Assembly (NCBI RefSeq): GCF_005502935.1
Contig: NZ_SCMP01000002.1
Span: 62,001-126,000, forward strand
Origin: Pseudomonas sp. 2FG
GTDB lineage: Bacteria; Pseudomonadota; Gammaproteobacteria; Pseudomonadales; Pseudomonadaceae
Reading direction: 5' to 3'
DNA: 64,000 nucleotides
The translations under genes and the position numbers were made by a program. Positions 10,102-18,161 of this stretch are shown here, in pieces (the first letter of the stretch is position 1; each line of letters opens with the position of its first letter). The notes beneath the pieces are model-generated. The model saw only the letters and a program-made list of their open reading frames with translations, was not told the DNA's origin and searched no databases.

Positions 10102-10677
10102 ATGAATCGATCGCCCAGCGCCAAGCAAATTCTCGACTGCGCCCTTGAACTGGCCGAAACCTGTGGCTGGGAGCGCTTGCACCTGTTCGCGGTCGCCGAG
10201 CGACTGGAGGTCGGCCTGGACGCCATCGCCCGCCATTACCGGCAAAAAGACGACTTGGTCGAGGCCTGGTTCGACCGTGCGGACAGCGCCCTGCTGGCAC
10301 GCGCCCAGGCACCTGACCTGACGGCGCTGCACCCCGAAAAACGCCTGGAAGAACTGCTGATCGCCTGGCTCAACAGCCTCGCCGCGCACCGGGCGGTGAC
10401 CGCGCAGATGCTGCTGTACAAGCTGGAGCCCGGTCATCTGCACTTGCAGGTACTCGGCCTGTTGCGCATCAGTCGCACCGTGCAGTGGTGGCGTGAGGCG
10501 GCGCGCCGCGACAACCAATCCCTCAGCCGGATCATCGAGGAAAGCCTGCTGAGCACCGCCTACCTGTGCACCTTCCTCCATTGGCTGCGCCACCCGCAGG
10601 AGGAAGAAGCCGATCTGCGCGCCTTCTTGCGCCGACAGCTGCGCTGCACGCCGCTGCTCCTGCTGCTGCGCCCCTAG
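10102..10677 (+). CDS. TetR-like helix-turn-helix protein
   Basis: 191 residues. The N-terminal 55 residues have the TetR layout (AKQILDCALELAETCGWERL, then VAERLEVGLDAIARHYRQKDDLVEAWFDR), with the recognition helix around residue 40. The C-terminal part is helical and Leu/Arg-rich and ends in LLLLLRP; its ligand cannot be predicted. The ATG at 10102 is preceded by GAGG at 8 bases; the longer reading frame from 9979 has no ribosome site. No adjacent divergent target is apparent. COQ9-like proteins share this N-terminal fold, so a non-regulatory role is possible. Confidence 0.7.
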   Translation: MNRSPSAKQILDCALELAETCGWERLHLFAVAERLEVGLDAIARHYRQKDDLVEAWFDRADSALLARAQAPDLTALHPEKRLEELLIAWLNSLAAHRAVTAQMLLYKLEPGHLHLQVLGLLRISRTVQWWREAARRDNQSLSRIIEESLLSTAYLCTFLHWLRHPQEEEADLRAFLRRQLRCTPLLLLLRP

Positions 10678-10789
10678 GTTTGCCGCGCTGCACGCCGGCG
10701 GGCAAAAGCCCGAAACACTCTGCCGCTGGCCATAGCCACTCAGCCTGTGCAACATGGCGCGCGTTGAATCAATCAAGAGAGCTCCAACA

Positions 10790-11644
10790 ATGAAGCGTTT
10801 CCTCAGCCTTGCCATGGTGCTTTGCGTCGCCCTGACGCTCAGCCTGGATGCCAATGCCAGACGCATGGGCGGCGGTAAATCCTTCGGCTCGGCGCCGACC
10901 CACCAAACCCGCCAGGCCACCCCGCCGGCCACCAACCAGGCCGCCGCTCCGGGCCGTGCGGCCCCGGCTGCCGCCAGCGGTGCTTCGCGCTGGCTCGGGC
11001 CGCTGGCCGGGATCGCCGCCGGTGGCCTGCTCGCCTCGATGTTCATGGGCGACGGTTTCCAGGGCATGCAGATCTTCGACTTTCTGATCATCGGCCTGAT
11101 CGCCTTCCTGGCCTTCCGCTTCATTGCCGCCCGTCGCCGTCAGCAGGCCCAGGGGCAACCGGCCGCTGCCGGGCATGCGCCGTTCCAGCGGCAAATGCCG
11201 GTGCCCGATGCGCCTTCACCAGCCTCGATCTTCGGCGGGAGCAGCAGCGCGGCCGCACCGGTGATCAACGCCCCGAGCTGGTTCAACCAGCAGCGCTTCC
11301 TCGAGGCCGGCCGTGAGCACTTCCTGGCCCTGCAACAGCACTGGGATGCAGCCGAGATGGACAAGATCGCCGAGTTCGTCACCCCGCAGATGCTCAGTTT
11401 CCTCAAGGAAGAACGCGCCAGCCTCGGTGACGGCTTCCAGTCCACCTATGTGGATGACCTGCAGGTGCAGCTGGACGGCATCGATGAACTGGCCGACAAG
11501 ACCGTGGCCACCCTGACCTTCCGCGGCATCGCGAAAACCTCGCGCTTCGACCAAGGCGAAGCCTTCAGCGAAAGCTGGCGCATGGAGCGCGGCAATGGCG
11601 ACAACCCGCCGTGGCTGGTCGCCGGTATCCGCCAGAACGACTAA
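10790..11644 (+). CDS. Tim44-like domain membrane protein
   Basis: 284 residues. A signal peptide (MKRFLSLAMVLCVALTLSLDANA) is followed by a Gly/Ala/Pro-rich linker, two hydrophobic stretches (about residues 65-85 and 90-112, IFDFLIIGLIAFLAFRFIAARRR), a second low-complexity linker, and a C-terminal Tim44/MRPL45-like domain (about 155-284, WFNQQRFLEAGREHFLALQQHWDAAEMDKIAEFVTP, read in pieces). Bacterial Tim44-like proteins are membrane proteins of unclear function. The ATG at 10790 fits the signal peptide. A strong terminator follows the gene. Confidence 0.8.
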   Translation: MKRFLSLAMVLCVALTLSLDANARRMGGGKSFGSAPTHQTRQATPPATNQAAAPGRAAPAAASGASRWLGPLAGIAAGGLLASMFMGDGFQGMQIFDFLIIGLIAFLAFRFIAARRRQQAQGQPAAAGHAPFQRQMPVPDAPSPASIFGGSSSAAAPVINAPSWFNQQRFLEAGREHFLALQQHWDAAEMDKIAEFVTPQMLSFLKEERASLGDGFQSTYVDDLQVQLDGIDELADKTVATLTFRGIAKTSRFDQGEAFSESWRMERGNGDNPPWLVAGIRQND

Positions 11645-11670
11645 AGCTGGCAGACGTTAGCGCTACACCG

Positions 11671-11696
11671 AAACCCCAGCCTTGGCTGGGGTTTTT
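11671..11696 (+). terminator. Rho-independent terminator
   Basis: CCCCAGCC-TT-GGCTGGGG, a perfect 8-bp GC-rich stem, followed by TTTTT. It is 30 bp after the Tim44-like gene stop. Confidence 0.9.
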
Positions 11697-11776
11697 CTAT
11701 TCAGCGAACCGCAGGCATTGCGCTTGCGCCGAGCTACTGTATAAAACGCGCCATCCCAAGTGAGAGGTTCTCTGCC

Positions 11777-12184
11777 ATGGAAGAAGTGATCGACGAGCTG
11801 CGTGAACTCAATGAGAAAGTCCCGGTGCCCCTGGAGCTGCCGGAAGAAGAATTGCTGGTGGAAATCGAAGAACAGTTGCTGATCAGCCTGCCCTTCGAGT
11901 TCCGCGAGTTTCTGCTCAAGGTCAGCGATGTGGTCTACGGCCGCCTGGAGCCGGTGACCGTGACCGACCCGCAATCGCATACCTACCTGCCGGAAGTGGC
12001 CTCGGTGGCCTGGTCGCTGGGCCTGCCGCGCGAGCTGATTCCGCTCTGTGAAGACCACGGCAACTACTACTGCGTCGAACTGGACGGCACCGTGCTGCTG
12101 TGGGACGGCGACGAAGCCGAACTGACCGACGAGAGCTGGGATTCGGTGTGGAAGTGGGCCCGCGAGGTCTGGCTGCAAAGCTGA
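11777..12184 (+). CDS. SMI1/KNR4 (SUKH) family protein
   Basis: 135 acidic residues. The core LEIEEQLLISLPFEFREFLLKVSDV-type segment (about 30-55) and the C-terminal YYCVELDGTVLLWDGDEAELTDES-type segment (about 95-120) are characteristic of the SMI1/KNR4 superfamily. Many SUKH proteins are immunity proteins for contact-dependent toxins, but no toxin or polymorphic locus is nearby, so this is more likely a chromosomal housekeeping member of unknown role. A GAGAGG lies about 9 bases before the ATG. Confidence 0.75.
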   Translation: MEEVIDELRELNEKVPVPLELPEEELLVEIEEQLLISLPFEFREFLLKVSDVVYGRLEPVTVTDPQSHTYLPEVASVAWSLGLPRELIPLCEDHGNYYCVELDGTVLLWDGDEAELTDESWDSVWKWAREVWLQS

Positions 12185-12223
12185 GTGTCAGCGACAGCGA
12201 GGTGCTGCTTTGTAGCTTCTGCG

Positions 12224-12889
12224 TCAGACGCGAACCTTGCCGTTGCTCGCCTCCAGGCTGAGCAGATTGAGCAGGAACTGCCCGAAGTAGCTCAGATCCT
12301 GCTCCATGGCCGCCCGCGCGGCCTTGCCGTCACCGGCCTGCAGCGCCTTGAAGCAGTCGTCGTGGAAGTCGTTGAGGCGCAGCGACAGGTCGGCCTCGGT
12401 GAACAGCCGATTGAAGAACGGCCCGACCTGCAGCCACAGCCCTTCGATCATGCGCAGCAGCACCGGGTTGGCGCAGGCTTGGTAGAGGGTCAGATGAAAC
12501 TGGCTGTTGTCGTTCAGATAGCCCCGCACGTCGCGGCGCTCCAGCGCGCTTTCCATCCGCTCGACACAGCCCTGCAGGATCGCCAGGTCACTGGGCGTCA
12601 GGCGCGGCGTGGCGGTTTCCACCGCCAGACCCTCGAGCGCCAGGCGCACCTGGAATAACTGCTGAAAGCGTTCGCGGGTCATCGGCGGGACGCGCACCGA
12701 GCGCTGCGGCTCGCCCTCCAGCGCGCCCTCGGCCACCAGGCGTTGCAAGGCGGCGCGCACCGGCATCGGGCTGGTGCCCAAGGCGGCAGCCAGGTCGCGG
12801 ATTTTCAGGCGTTCGCCGGGTTGGAATTGCCCGGCCAGCAGACCCTCGCGGAGACGTTGGTACAGCTGTTCTTGCAGGTTGTCGGCCAT
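12224..12889 (-). CDS. GntR-family (FadR/FCD) transcriptional regulator
   Basis: 221 residues. An N-terminal GntR winged helix (about 5-70, LREGLLAGQFQPGERLKIRD, then SPMPVRAALQRLVAEGALEG) is joined to an FCD ligand-binding domain (about 80-205) with FHLTLYQACANPVLLRMIEGLW and its typical metal-ligand histidines (NSQFHLTL). It lies directly downstream of the SDR gene at 12959 and presumably controls that gene and the divergent aminotransferase-GS-SDR operon through the twin TTGTGATCACAA palindromes at 13750 and 13813. Order and types match PA5521-PA5525 of P. aeruginosa as I recall it. Confidence 0.88.
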   Translation of the reverse strand: MADNLQEQLYQRLREGLLAGQFQPGERLKIRDLAAALGTSPMPVRAALQRLVAEGALEGEPQRSVRVPPMTRERFQQLFQVRLALEGLAVETATPRLTPSDLAILQGCVERMESALERRDVRGYLNDNSQFHLTLYQACANPVLLRMIEGLWLQVGPFFNRLFTEADLSLRLNDFHDDCFKALQAGDGKAARAAMEQDLSYFGQFLLNLLSLEASNGKVRV

Positions 12890-12958
12890 GCTCGCGTCAC
12901 CGTGCAGGGGCCGGCGGCGCCGGCAGTTGGTTCAGGGTCAGGCTGCAGTTGCGCATCG

Positions 12959-13738
12959 TCAGGGGGCCTTGTTCTCGATCAGACAGTTACCGCCATCCAC
13001 CACCAGCAATTCGCCGGTGATGTAGCTGGCCTCGGGGGAAGCGAGGAAGGCCACGGCGCCGGCGATTTCGTCCGGGCGTCCGGCGCGGCCTATGGGCGTA
13101 TAGGCCGCGGCGTGGCGTTCTTCTTCGGTACTGGAAGCTGTGCCAATCCAGCCCGGCGCCACGCTGTTGACGGTGATGCCCTGCTTCGCCACTTCCAGCG
13201 CCAGGCCCATGCTCAGGCCGAGCATGCCGGCCTTGGCCGCGCTGTAGGCGGCCTCGCCGGGGTTGCTGCCGCGGGTGCCGGTGGTCGAGCTGATATTGAC
13301 GATGCGCCCGTAGCCGTGGGCCTGCATGCCCGGCAGCAGGGCGCGGGTGAGCAGAAAAGCCGTGGTCAGGTTGCGCGCCAGCGTCAGGTTCCAGGTCGCC
13401 AGGTCCATGCTCGCCACCTCGGCGAAGGGCTCCGGGCTGCCCTGCATGGCCATGCCGGCGTTATTCACCAGGATATCGACGCGGCCGAATTGCTCGCTGG
13501 CCCAGCGCGCCAGCTCGGCCACCTGGGCTTCGTCGGTGAGGTCGGCGACCCAGGCGCGGGCGTCTATACCCTCGGCCGTCAGTTCGGCGGCGCGTTGCTG
13601 GATGCGCGCGCTGCTGGCCGTCAGCAGCACCCGCACGCCTTCGCGGCCCAGACGGCGGGCAATCGCCAGGCCGATGCCGCTCTCGCTACCGGCGCCGCTC
13701 ACCAGCGCGACCTGATCCTGCCAGACAGAATGAGTCAT
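12959..13738 (-). CDS. Short-chain dehydrogenase/reductase
   Basis: 259 residues, classical SDR. The cofactor loop is SGAGSESGIGLA near residues 14-25, NNAGMA near 95, the catalytic Ser in IVNISSTTG, the YSAAK catalytic pair near 163-167, and the PG motif VAPGWI near 195. The ATG at 13738 is preferred because AAGAGAAG precedes it; the longer frame starts inside the operator. It heads the leftward arm of the GntR-controlled divergon and should oxidise an alcohol or ketone intermediate of the same pathway. The substrate cannot be read from sequence. Confidence 0.85.
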   Translation of the reverse strand: MTHSVWQDQVALVSGAGSESGIGLAIARRLGREGVRVLLTASSARIQQRAAELTAEGIDARAWVADLTDEAQVAELARWASEQFGRVDILVNNAGMAMQGSPEPFAEVASMDLATWNLTLARNLTTAFLLTRALLPGMQAHGYGRIVNISSTTGTRGSNPGEAAYSAAKAGMLGLSMGLALEVAKQGITVNSVAPGWIGTASSTEEERHAAAYTPIGRAGRPDEIAGAVAFLASPEASYITGELLVVDGGNCLIENKAP

Positions 13739-13749
13739 TTCATCTTCTC

Positions 13750-13761
13750 TTGTGATCACAA
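13750..13761. promoter_or_regulatory. GntR operator, palindrome 1 (TTGTGATCACAA)
   Basis: A perfect 12-bp palindrome just upstream of the SDR start. An identical palindrome lies at 13813-13824. The adjacent GntR/FCD gene is the obvious binder. It resembles half of a Vfr/CRP site but lacks the 6-bp spacer of that family. Confidence 0.7.
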
Positions 13762-13812
13762 AACAGGATTAACACTAACAAAGGCCGCTTACATTGTCAG
13801 CTATTGACATAT

Positions 13813-13824
13813 TTGTGATCACAA
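13813..13824. promoter_or_regulatory. GntR operator, palindrome 2 (TTGTGATCACAA)
   Basis: The second identical 12-bp palindrome, 39 bp upstream of the aminotransferase ATG. Its centre is 63 bp from that of palindrome 1, six turns of B-DNA, so two dimers would sit on the same face and could co-repress both arms. Confidence 0.7.
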
Positions 13825-13862
13825 AATAAGAATGTTCGGAAATTCGAACGAGGTGTTCAAAC

Positions 13863-15254
13863 ATGACTTCCAGCGGTATCCGCCATAACGCCGTGGAAAC
13901 CTTCGCCGCCCGCGAGCGCCAGCGTTTCCTCGAGCGCAACCCGAAATCCGTGGCCCTGGCCGAGCGCGCGCGCAGCTCGCTGTACGCCGGCGTGCCGATG
14001 CACTGGATGGCCGACTGGTCGACACCCAATCCGCTGTTCGTCGAGCGCGCCAAGGGTGCGCGTTTCTATGATGTGGACGGCCACGAGTACCTCGACTTCT
14101 GCCTGGGCGATACCGGCAGCATGTTCGGCCACTCGCCCGACCCGATCGCCCGGGCCATCGCCGAGCAGGCCAACAACGGCCTGACCACCATGCTGCCGGG
14201 CGAGGACGCGGTGGTCTGCGGCGAGTTGCTGGCCGCCCGCTTCGGCCTGCCGTTCTGGCAGGTCACCGCCACCGCCACCGACTCCAACCGTTACGTGCTG
14301 CGCTGGGCGCGGGCTATCACCCAGCGCAAGACCCTGCTGGTGTTCGACGGCTGCTACCACGGCACGGTGGACGACGTCATGGTGCGCTGCCGCGACGGCG
14401 AGACCATGCACCGCTCCGGCCTGATCGGCCAGGCCTACGACCTGACCCAGTACAGCCGCTCGATTCCGTTCAACGACGTGGCCGCGCTGGAGGCCGCGCT
14501 GGCCCAGGGCGACGTCTGCGCCCTGCTGTGCGAGCCGGCGATGACCAATATCGGCATGGTCCTGCCGGAGCCGGGCTTCATGCAGCGATGCCGCGAGCTG
14601 ACGCGCAAGTACGGCAGTCTGCTGATCATCGACGAGACCCACACCATCTCCACCGATATCGGCGGCTGTACCCAGCTCTGGGATCTCGACCCGGACTTCT
14701 TCGTGGTCGGCAAGCCGATCGCCGGCGGCGTGCCCTGCGGCATCTTCGGCTGCAGCGCGGCCATGGCCGAGGCCATGACCGAGGCGCGCAAACAGGCCAG
14801 CGAAGAGAGCCACGGCCATGGCCACAGCGGCATGGGCACCACCCTGTCGGCCAACGCCCTGGCCATGCACTGCATGCGCGCCAACCTGGAACAGGTGATG
14901 ACCCCGGCCGCCTACGCGCATATGTTGCCGCTGGCCAAGCGCCTGGCCGACGGCTTCCGCCGCCTGATCGGCCAGCACGAGCTCAAGTGGTCGGTGACCG
15001 AACTGGGCGCGCGCAGCGAGTTCCAGTTCTGCCCGGTGTCGCCGAAGACCGGCGCCGCCGCCGAAGCCGCCTTCCACGACGAGCTGCAGATGGCCCTGCA
15101 CCTGTACCTGATCAACCGCGGCATCCTGATCACGCCGTTCCACAACATGACCCTGTGCTGCCCGAGTACCTCGGTGGCCGATGTCGACCGGCTGATCGCC
15201 ACCCTCGACCAGGCCCTGGGCGAACTGCTGGCGATTCCCGGCGCCCGCGAATAA
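13863..15254 (+). CDS. Class III PLP-dependent aminotransferase
   Basis: 463 residues of the glutamate-1-semialdehyde aminomutase/omega-aminotransferase fold. Recognisable elements are the GDTGSMFGHSP loop, FDGCYHGTVDD (about residue 162), the PLP aspartate in LLIIDETHT (about 258) and the Schiff-base lysine in FFVVGKPIAGG (about 283). It likely transaminates an amino compound or gamma-glutamylated amine. It is the first gene of the rightward arm of the GntR divergon, followed by a glutamine synthetase-like ligase and an SDR. GAGG precedes the ATG by 9 bases. A run of His/Gly residues (ESHGHGHSGMG, about 320) is unusual but typical of this subgroup. Confidence 0.88.
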   Translation: MTSSGIRHNAVETFAARERQRFLERNPKSVALAERARSSLYAGVPMHWMADWSTPNPLFVERAKGARFYDVDGHEYLDFCLGDTGSMFGHSPDPIARAIAEQANNGLTTMLPGEDAVVCGELLAARFGLPFWQVTATATDSNRYVLRWARAITQRKTLLVFDGCYHGTVDDVMVRCRDGETMHRSGLIGQAYDLTQYSRSIPFNDVAALEAALAQGDVCALLCEPAMTNIGMVLPEPGFMQRCRELTRKYGSLLIIDETHTISTDIGGCTQLWDLDPDFFVVGKPIAGGVPCGIFGCSAAMAEAMTEARKQASEESHGHGHSGMGTTLSANALAMHCMRANLEQVMTPAAYAHMLPLAKRLADGFRRLIGQHELKWSVTELGARSEFQFCPVSPKTGAAAEAAFHDELQMALHLYLINRGILITPFHNMTLCCPSTSVADVDRLIATLDQALGELLAIPGARE

Positions 15255-15257
15255 TCC

Positions 15258-15328
15258 GTAGGGTGGATGACGCTGTACTCATCCACCACTACAGCATCCC
15301 GGTGGCTGGATAACGCCAGCCACCCTAC
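15258..15328. repeat. GTAGGGTGG palindromic repeat inside the operon
   Basis: GTAGGGTGG (15258-15266) pairs with CCACCCTAC (15320-15328). Inside are two smaller hairpins, GTGGATGA/TCATCCAC and GGTGGCTGG/CCAGCCACC. It belongs to the same GTAGGGTG repeat family as 39540-39603 and 62405-62456. It fills the gap between the aminotransferase and the glutamine synthetase-like gene and could stabilise or attenuate the operon mRNA. Confidence 0.75.
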
Positions 15329-15341
15329 GTGAGACACCATC

Positions 15342-16721
15342 ATGCAATTCGCCGACATCCAGGAAGCCCGCGACTTCCTCGAACAACACCCCGAAGTCCG
15401 CCTGATCGAGCTGTTCCTGATCGACGCCAATGGCGTGCCGCGCGGCAAGCTGCTGCACCGCGAGGAGCTGCTGGCCATCTACGAGAACGGCCGGCCGCTG
15501 CCCAGCTCGATCCTGGCGCTGACCATCAACGGCGAGGACGTCGAAGACACCGGCCTGGTCTGGGAAGTCGCCGACGCCGACTGCTGGACCTACCCGCTGC
15601 CCGGCAGCCTGTGCCTGCAACCCTGGCGCGCCCAGCCCACCGGCCAGCTGCAGGTGAGCATGCACCCGACCCAGGGCCTACCGGCCAGCCCGGCCGACCC
15701 GCGGCATGCGCTGGTGCGGGTGATCGACCGGCTCAAGGCCGACGGCCTGCACCCGGTGATGGCGGTGGAGCTGGAGTTCTACCTGCTCGATCAGCAGCGC
15801 GATGCCAATGGCCGGCCGCAGCCTGCGCGGCAAATGAACGGCGTGCGCCCGCAGGCCCCGCAAGTCTATGGCGTGGCCGAGCTGGAGCAGGTCCAGCCGT
15901 TCCTCGACGATCTCTACGCCGCCTGCGAAACCCAGGGCCTACCGGTACGCACGGCGATTTCCGAGTACGCCCCCGGCCAGCTGGAGCTGACCCTGGAGCA
16001 CCGCTTCGATGCCCTGCAGGCGATAGACGAGGGCGTGCGCTACAAGCGCCTGGTCAAGGGCGTAGCCAACAAGCACGGTTTGCAGGCCTGCTTTATGGCC
16101 AAGCCGTTCGGCGATCAGGCCGGCAGCGGCATGCACCTGCACGTCAGCCTGGCCGATGAGCAGGGCAACAACCTCTATGCCTCGGAGCTTTCCGACCTTG
16201 AAGGCGGGCCCGGCACGCTCTTACGCCACTCCATCGGCGGGATGATGAGCTGCCTGCTGGATTCCCTGGCGCTGTTCTGCCCCAACGCCAACTCCTTCCG
16301 CCGCTTCCAGGCCAACAGCTACGCGCCGCTGGCCAAGAGCTGGGGGGTGAACAATCGCACCGTGTCCTTCCGCGTACCCGGCGGCCCGGCCAAGAGCCGG
16401 CACATCGAACACCGCATCTGCGGCGCCGACGCCAACCCCTACCTGGCGGCGGCGGCGATCCTTGCCGGCATTCATGAGGGCATCAAGCAGCAGCTCGACC
16501 CGGGCGCGCCTATCAGCGGCAACGGCTATGCCCAGGCCACCGAATTCCTGCCCACCGACTGGCTGACCGCCCTGTGCGCCCTGGAGCAATCGGAGTGGGC
16601 CAAGGCGCAATTCGGCGAGGAGTTCCTCAAGGTGTTCCTGGCGATCAAGCACCGCGAATACCGCGAGTTCATGGGCGAGGTCGGCGAGCAGGATTGGCGC
16701 TGGTACCTGACCCAGGCGTGA
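15342..16721 (+). CDS. Glutamine synthetase-like gamma-glutamyl-amine ligase
   Basis: 459 residues of the GlnA/PuuA fold. Metal and nucleotide motifs are present: AVELEFYLLD (about 141), SEYAPGQLELTLEH (about 207), GSGMHLHVSL (about 266) and the SFRVPG...EHRICGADANPYLA block (about 340-370). Most Pseudomonas glutamine synthetase paralogues in amine operons ligate glutamate to polyamines or other amines (gamma-glutamylation pathway). Clustering with an aminotransferase and two dehydrogenases supports that role rather than ammonia assimilation. By synteny it may correspond to PA5522, counted among the pauA homologues. The true amine substrate is unknown. Confidence 0.85.
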   Translation: MQFADIQEARDFLEQHPEVRLIELFLIDANGVPRGKLLHREELLAIYENGRPLPSSILALTINGEDVEDTGLVWEVADADCWTYPLPGSLCLQPWRAQPTGQLQVSMHPTQGLPASPADPRHALVRVIDRLKADGLHPVMAVELEFYLLDQQRDANGRPQPARQMNGVRPQAPQVYGVAELEQVQPFLDDLYAACETQGLPVRTAISEYAPGQLELTLEHRFDALQAIDEGVRYKRLVKGVANKHGLQACFMAKPFGDQAGSGMHLHVSLADEQGNNLYASELSDLEGGPGTLLRHSIGGMMSCLLDSLALFCPNANSFRRFQANSYAPLAKSWGVNNRTVSFRVPGGPAKSRHIEHRICGADANPYLAAAAILAGIHEGIKQQLDPGAPISGNGYAQATEFLPTDWLTALCALEQSEWAKAQFGEEFLKVFLAIKHREYREFMGEVGEQDWRWYLTQA

Positions 16722-16782
16722 CACGCTGGCGCGAGACCCTCCCTACAGAACTTTATAAGCGTGAACAGACTAAGGAGTTTCG

Positions 16783-17541
16783 ATGAGCACCCCCGTAGTT
16801 CTTATCACCGGCGCGGCCGGCGGCCTCGGTAGCGCACTGGCCAAGCGCTTTGCCCAAGGCGGCTGGCGCGTGGCCGCCACCGACGTCGACGGCGCCGGCC
16901 TGCATGCCCTGAGCACCAGCCTGCCCTTGGCGGCGAGCATGCCGGCCGACCTGCGCTCGGCGGCCAATTGCCATGAGCTGGTCAGCTGCGTGCTCGCCCG
17001 CACCGGGCGGCTGGACGCGCTGGTCAACGCCGCCGGCATCTGGCGTGAGGGGCCGGTGGAATGCTTCAGCGAGGAGGACTTCGACCTGGTCATGGCGGTC
17101 AATCTGAAGGCCGCCTTCTTCATGTGTTCGGCGGCGATCCCGCACCTGCGCGAAAGCCGCGGCAGCATAGTCAACATCTCCAGCGACGCCGGCCACCAGG
17201 GCAACCGCAACGCCGCCGCCTATTGCGCGGCCAAGGGCGGCCTGACCCTGATGGGCAAGACCCTGGCGCTGGACCTGGCCAGCGATGGCATCCGGGTCAA
17301 CACGGTATCGCCGGGGGATATCGCCACGCCGATGCTCGACTTCCAGGCCGAGCGCTACGGTGAAGGCAACCCCAAGGCCTACAAGCGCCAGCTGCTGGCG
17401 CTCTACCCGCAGGGCCAAGACGCGCGCTTTATCCGCCCGGATGAAGTCGCCGAACTGGTCTGGTTTCTCTGCCAGCCCCACGCCGAAGCCATCACCGGGG
17501 CCAACCTGGCGATCGACTTCGGCCTCTCGGCCGGCAAGTAA
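16783..17541 (+). CDS. Short-chain dehydrogenase/reductase
   Basis: 252 residues, classical SDR: ITGAAGGLGSALA (residues 8-20), NAAGIW (about 85), the catalytic Ser in IVNISSDAG (about 135), YCAAKGG (Y-x3-K, about 150) and VSPGDIATPM (about 183). A strong AAGGAG lies 6 bases before the ATG. It is the last gene of the GntR-controlled operon, after the gamma-glutamyl ligase, and is the second SDR of the cluster. The two SDRs are only distantly similar, so they probably act on different intermediates. Confidence 0.87.
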   Translation: MSTPVVLITGAAGGLGSALAKRFAQGGWRVAATDVDGAGLHALSTSLPLAASMPADLRSAANCHELVSCVLARTGRLDALVNAAGIWREGPVECFSEEDFDLVMAVNLKAAFFMCSAAIPHLRESRGSIVNISSDAGHQGNRNAAAYCAAKGGLTLMGKTLALDLASDGIRVNTVSPGDIATPMLDFQAERYGEGNPKAYKRQLLALYPQGQDARFIRPDEVAELVWFLCQPHAEAITGANLAIDFGLSAGK

Positions 17542-17678
17542 CCTGCCCAGGGCGGGCAAGGTTGCCCGCCAGCGCCAGGGTGACGAGTCGGCGGAGCGCA
17601 GCGTCAGGGTAGAGAAGCCGGCGCGGCAGACCACGCCTCGGTTATCCTTGCCTCCCTCCCCTGCCAAGAGCCTGTCCC

Positions 17679-18161
17679 ATGGAAGCCGGAAACGCCCAGC
17701 TGTCGATGACCGTGTTGATGACCCCGGATATGGCCAACTTCTCCGGCAACGTGCATGGCGGCACCCTGCTGAAGTACCTCGACGAGGTCGCCTACGCCTG
17801 CGCCAGCCGTTACGCCGGGCGTTATGTGGTGACCCTGTCGGTGGATCAGGTGATCTTTCGCGAGCCGATCCATGTCGGCGAACTGGTGACCTTCCTCGCC
17901 TCGGTCAACTACAGCGGCACCAGTTCGATGGAGATTGGCGTCAAAGTGGTCACCGAGAACATCCGCGAGCGATCGGTGCGGCATACCAACAGCTGCTTCT
18001 TCACCATGGTCGCGGTCGACGACGCCGGCAAGCCCACCGCCGTGCCGCCACGGCAGCCGCACAGCGCCGAGGAAAAACGCCGCTTCAAGCAGGCCCAGCA
18101 GCGCCGCCAGCTGCGCCAGGAGTTGGAGCGGCGCTATCAGGAAATCCTCGAAGAAGCCTGA
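17679..18161 (+). CDS. Acyl-CoA thioesterase, hotdog fold (YciA/BACH type)
   Basis: 160 residues: a hotdog domain (about 5-125) with the family signature PDMANFSGNVHGGTLLKYLDE (active-site Asn/His/Gly region, about 15-35), VTLSVDQVIFREPIHVGE (about 54-71) and NSCFFTMVAVDD. The C-terminal 40 residues are a charged, probably coiled helix. It hydrolyses acyl-CoA, most likely with broad specificity. It is on the same strand as the amine operon but separated by 137 bp, so it is probably a separate unit. Confidence 0.88.
   Translation: MEAGNAQLSMTVLMTPDMANFSGNVHGGTLLKYLDEVAYACASRYAGRYVVTLSVDQVIFREPIHVGELVTFLASVNYSGTSSMEIGVKVVTENIRERSVRHTNSCFFTMVAVDDAGKPTAVPPRQPHSAEEKRRFKQAQQRRQLRQELERRYQEILEEA

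Noticed and set aside
13750..13824. Reading the TGTGATCACA palindromes as Vfr/CRP sites
   Set aside because: CRP-type sites need TGTGA and TCACA separated by 6 bp; here the halves touch, which fits a GntR dimer.
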